From contig JAFDHU010000251.1 in the NCBI GenBank assembly GCA_019308625.1, positions 1 to 5,130 on the forward strand: DNA of 5,130 nt. The letters are read 5' to 3'. Numbering within the stretch: the first letter of the stretch is position 1; each line of letters starts with the position of its first letter. This DNA comes from Deltaproteobacteria bacterium (lineage in GTDB: Bacteria > Desulfobacterota > Desulfobaccia > Desulfobaccales > 0-14-0-80-60-11). The notes beneath the pieces are model-generated. The model did no database searches. It saw nothing but the letters and a program-made list of their open reading frames with translations, and was not told where the DNA came from. Positions 3,425-5,130 of this stretch are shown here, piece by piece. The position numbers and the translations under genes were made by a program.

Positions 3425-5130
3425 ATGGAAAAACATCATAGCTGCCTCAACACCAGGGCGGTCATTGAATATTTCTTAGAAAGAATGCCAGAGCAGATCC
3501 CCGAGCTGTTAAAGGACCTGGGTCCGGAAATTGAGGCGCTCCCCCACCCCCAGGAATTTTTGATGGAGATTAACAACTGGGTGTCCAGTGAAGTGGTCAT
3601 CCGGTTGTTTGAAAATGCCCGCCGAATCACCCGGGACGAAGACATAGCCTTCAAAATCGGCTTTGAATCCGCTGCCCGCCGGAAATTGGGCTATATTCAG
3701 CGCGTCCTCCTGTTTGCTTACAAGAATCCCCGCAGCTCCCTGAAACGGGCCCAGAAAATCAACGACAAATTCAACCGCAACAAGCGCATTGAAATTGTGG
3801 AAACCTCCCGGGACCGGGCGGTCATTCGCCTCCATTGGTTCCCGGAAGTCCCGGGTACGGAGGCCTTCTGCCAGTTTAACAAGGGCATCTACACCGGCAT
3901 CCCCACCATCTGGAACCTGCCGCCGGCCATCCTGGACGAACCCAAATGTTATTTTCGGGGGGACGAGTACTGCGAGTATCATCTTAAATGGATCAAGCGG
4001 TTCTCCCCCAAAGAGTGGCTCCTGAACTTTCTGGTACCCTGGCGGGCCCTGCGCTATACCATTGAGGAGCTGGAAAAGGACAAGGAACTCCTGAAGCGGA
4101 AGTTCAATGAAGTCCATTACTTGAACATCAAGCTGAAAGAGAAGCTGGACCAGCTTCTGAGCCTCCAGGAGGCCCTGAAGGAAAGCGAGGCCAAATTCCG
4201 CAACCTCCTGGACTACCTCCCCGGGGTGGCCGTGCAGGGTTACAGCCCCGACGGCACAGTGCGCTATTGGAACAAGGCCAGCGAGAAGATTTACGGCTAC
4301 ACTGCGGAAGAAGCGGTGGGTCGCAACATGGGTGATCTCATTATTCCCCCGGAATTTAGGTCCAAGTTCTTCAAAGGACTGGAGCGCGGGGCCCGGGCCA
4401 CCGCCTCCGGGGAATTCCTGCCTCCAGGCGAAGTAATGCTGAGAAACAAGGACGGCTCCCTGGTGCCGGTTTATTCCATTCACACCGTGGTGTGTCTGGA
4501 GGGCATGGAGCCGCTGATGTTTTGCATCAATGTGGACCTGTCGGAACGCAAGCGGGTGGAAGAGGAGTTGCGCAACTACCGGGATCACTTGGAGAGGCTG
4601 GTGGAGGAGCGCACCGCCGAGCTCACCCGGCTGAACCGGCAGCTCCGGGAGGAGATTCAGGAACGCCTGCGCACCGAAGCAGCCCTGCGGGAAAGCGAAG
4701 CCCGGTTCCGCACCATTTTTGAGGGAGCCCCCATCGGCATCGGGCTCTGGGACTTGTCCGGCAAATTTCTGGTGGGCAATCCAGTGCTCACCGACATGCT
4801 GGGATACAGCCTGGAGGAGCTGCGGGAGCTGGACCCCGCCGGGTTTTTCACCCCTGAGGAGCTGGAGACCCAACAGCCCCTCCTGGAAGGACTCCTCAAG
4901 GGGGAACGGGACTTCTACGAAAGGGAGTCGCAGTGCCGGCGAAAGGACGGCACCCTGATTTGGGTATGGGGCCACGTGTCGGCCATCCGGGGGAGCGCAG
5001 GGGAACTCCTTTTCCTCCTGGTCATGCTGAAGGACATCACCCGGGAAAAACAGATCCAGGAGGAAATCAACGCCTATCAGGAGCGGCTGCGGTCCCTGGC
5101 CTGGGAGCTTTCTCTCACCGAGGAGCGGGA
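3425..5130 (+). CDS. V4R-like/PAS/PAS sensor protein, probable HisKA_3-type histidine kinase (3' end outside window)
   Basis: The frame is open for 568 codons and runs off the window. Residues 1-190 form an N-terminal sensory domain ending in GIPTIWNLPPAIL and CYFRGDEYCEYHLKW, which resembles the V4R domain. C149, E172, C175 and C183 look like a zinc site. A coiled coil follows (about 212-256), then PAS1 (about 255-375: SEAKFRNLLDYLPGVAVQGY, YWNKASEKIYGY, ending VDLSERKRVEEEL). A second long helix (376-425, containing LERLVEERTAEL) leads to PAS2 (about 424-540: SEARFRTIFEGAPIGIG, CRRKDGTLIWVWG, ending MLKDITREKQ). The last visible residues, LRSLAWELSLTEER, closely match the lead-in to the phosphoacceptor helix of NarX/DegS-like kinases. 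The catalytic part is therefore inferred, not seen. No signal peptide or membrane segment is present, so it should sense an internal ligand in the cytoplasm. It is transcribed divergently from the acyltransferase operon. Confidence 0.85.
   Translation, partial: MEKHHSCLNTRAVIEYFLERMPEQIPELLKDLGPEIEALPHPQEFLMEINNWVSSEVVIRLFENARRITRDEDIAFKIGFESAARRKLGYIQRVLLFAYKNPRSSLKRAQKINDKFNRNKRIEIVETSRDRAVIRLHWFPEVPGTEAFCQFNKGIYTGIPTIWNLPPAILDEPKCYFRGDEYCEYHLKWIKRFSPKEWLLNFLVPWRALRYTIEELEKDKELLKRKFNEVHYLNIKLKEKLDQLLSLQEALKESEAKFRNLLDYLPGVAVQGYSPDGTVRYWNKASEKIYGYTAEEAVGRNMGDLIIPPEFRSKFFKGLERGARATASGEFLPPGEVMLRNKDGSLVPVYSIHTVVCLEGMEPLMFCINVDLSERKRVEEELRNYRDHLERLVEERTAELTRLNRQLREEIQERLRTEAALRESEARFRTIFEGAPIGIGLWDLSGKFLVGNPVLTDMLGYSLEELRELDPAGFFTPEELETQQPLLEGLLKGERDFYERESQCRRKDGTLIWVWGHVSAIRGSAGELLFLLVMLKDITREKQIQEEINAYQERLRSLAWELSLTEER

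Noticed and set aside
3509..4975. A 488-codon open frame on the minus strand opposite the sensor gene
   Set aside because: The plus strand here encodes unmistakable PAS domains and coiled-coil linkers in one uninterrupted frame. The antisense translation is rich in Gln, Leu, Val and Phe with no recognisable domain, as expected from the complement of GC-rich codons.

Overview
The window carries a stretch of GC-rich Gram-negative chromosome. The Gram-negative assignment rests on a FadL-type outer-membrane porin and an LpxL/HtrB-type acyltransferase. Gene style (soluble multi-PAS kinase, dense GC-rich genes, AT-richer regulatory gap) suggests a Desulfobacterota/deltaproteobacterium-like organism, but this is an impression, not a demonstrated placement. 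No RNA gene, insertion sequence or CRISPR array was seen.

Layout. (1) Positions 2-589, plus strand: the 3' end of a FadL/OMPP1/TodX-family outer-membrane beta-barrel gene, start outside the window. (2) Positions 590-791: a convergent intergenic gap with a GC-rich inverted repeat and a short direct repeat, but no clear U-tract terminator. (3) Positions 2853 down to 792, minus strand: a compact two-gene operon. A lysophospholipid/lipid A-type acyltransferase (329 aa) comes first, followed by an enolase-superfamily (muconate lactonizing enzyme-like, COG4948) enzyme. The second gene's best start lies 59 bp inside the first gene and has its own Shine-Dalgarno there. (4) Positions 2854-3424: a 571-bp AT-richer divergent control region. 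It holds a good sigma70-like promoter on the minus strand (TTGACA-18-TATAAC), one on the plus strand (CTGAAA-17-TATAAT), tandem GGGAATGC repeats between them, an imperfect palindrome in the minus-strand leader, and overlapping hairpin arms in the plus-strand leader. (5) Positions 3425-5130, plus strand: a large soluble sensor protein, cut by the window end after 568 codons. It has a V4R-like N-terminal domain, a coiled coil, PAS, a coiled coil and PAS. It ends on a sequence that typically precedes the phosphoacceptor helix of HisKA_3 (NarX/DegS-type) histidine kinases.

How they may work together. The acyltransferase and enolase-family enzyme are probably co-expressed. The sensor is transcribed divergently from the same control region, so a local regulatory link is plausible but not shown. 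The most informative observation is that the sensor's N-terminal domain carries Cys149, Glu172, Cys175 and Cys183 with the same spacing that I recall for the zinc site of the phenol sensor MopR. That suggests an XylR/DmpR-type small-molecule sensing fold attached to a PAS-PAS kinase instead of a sigma54 activator.
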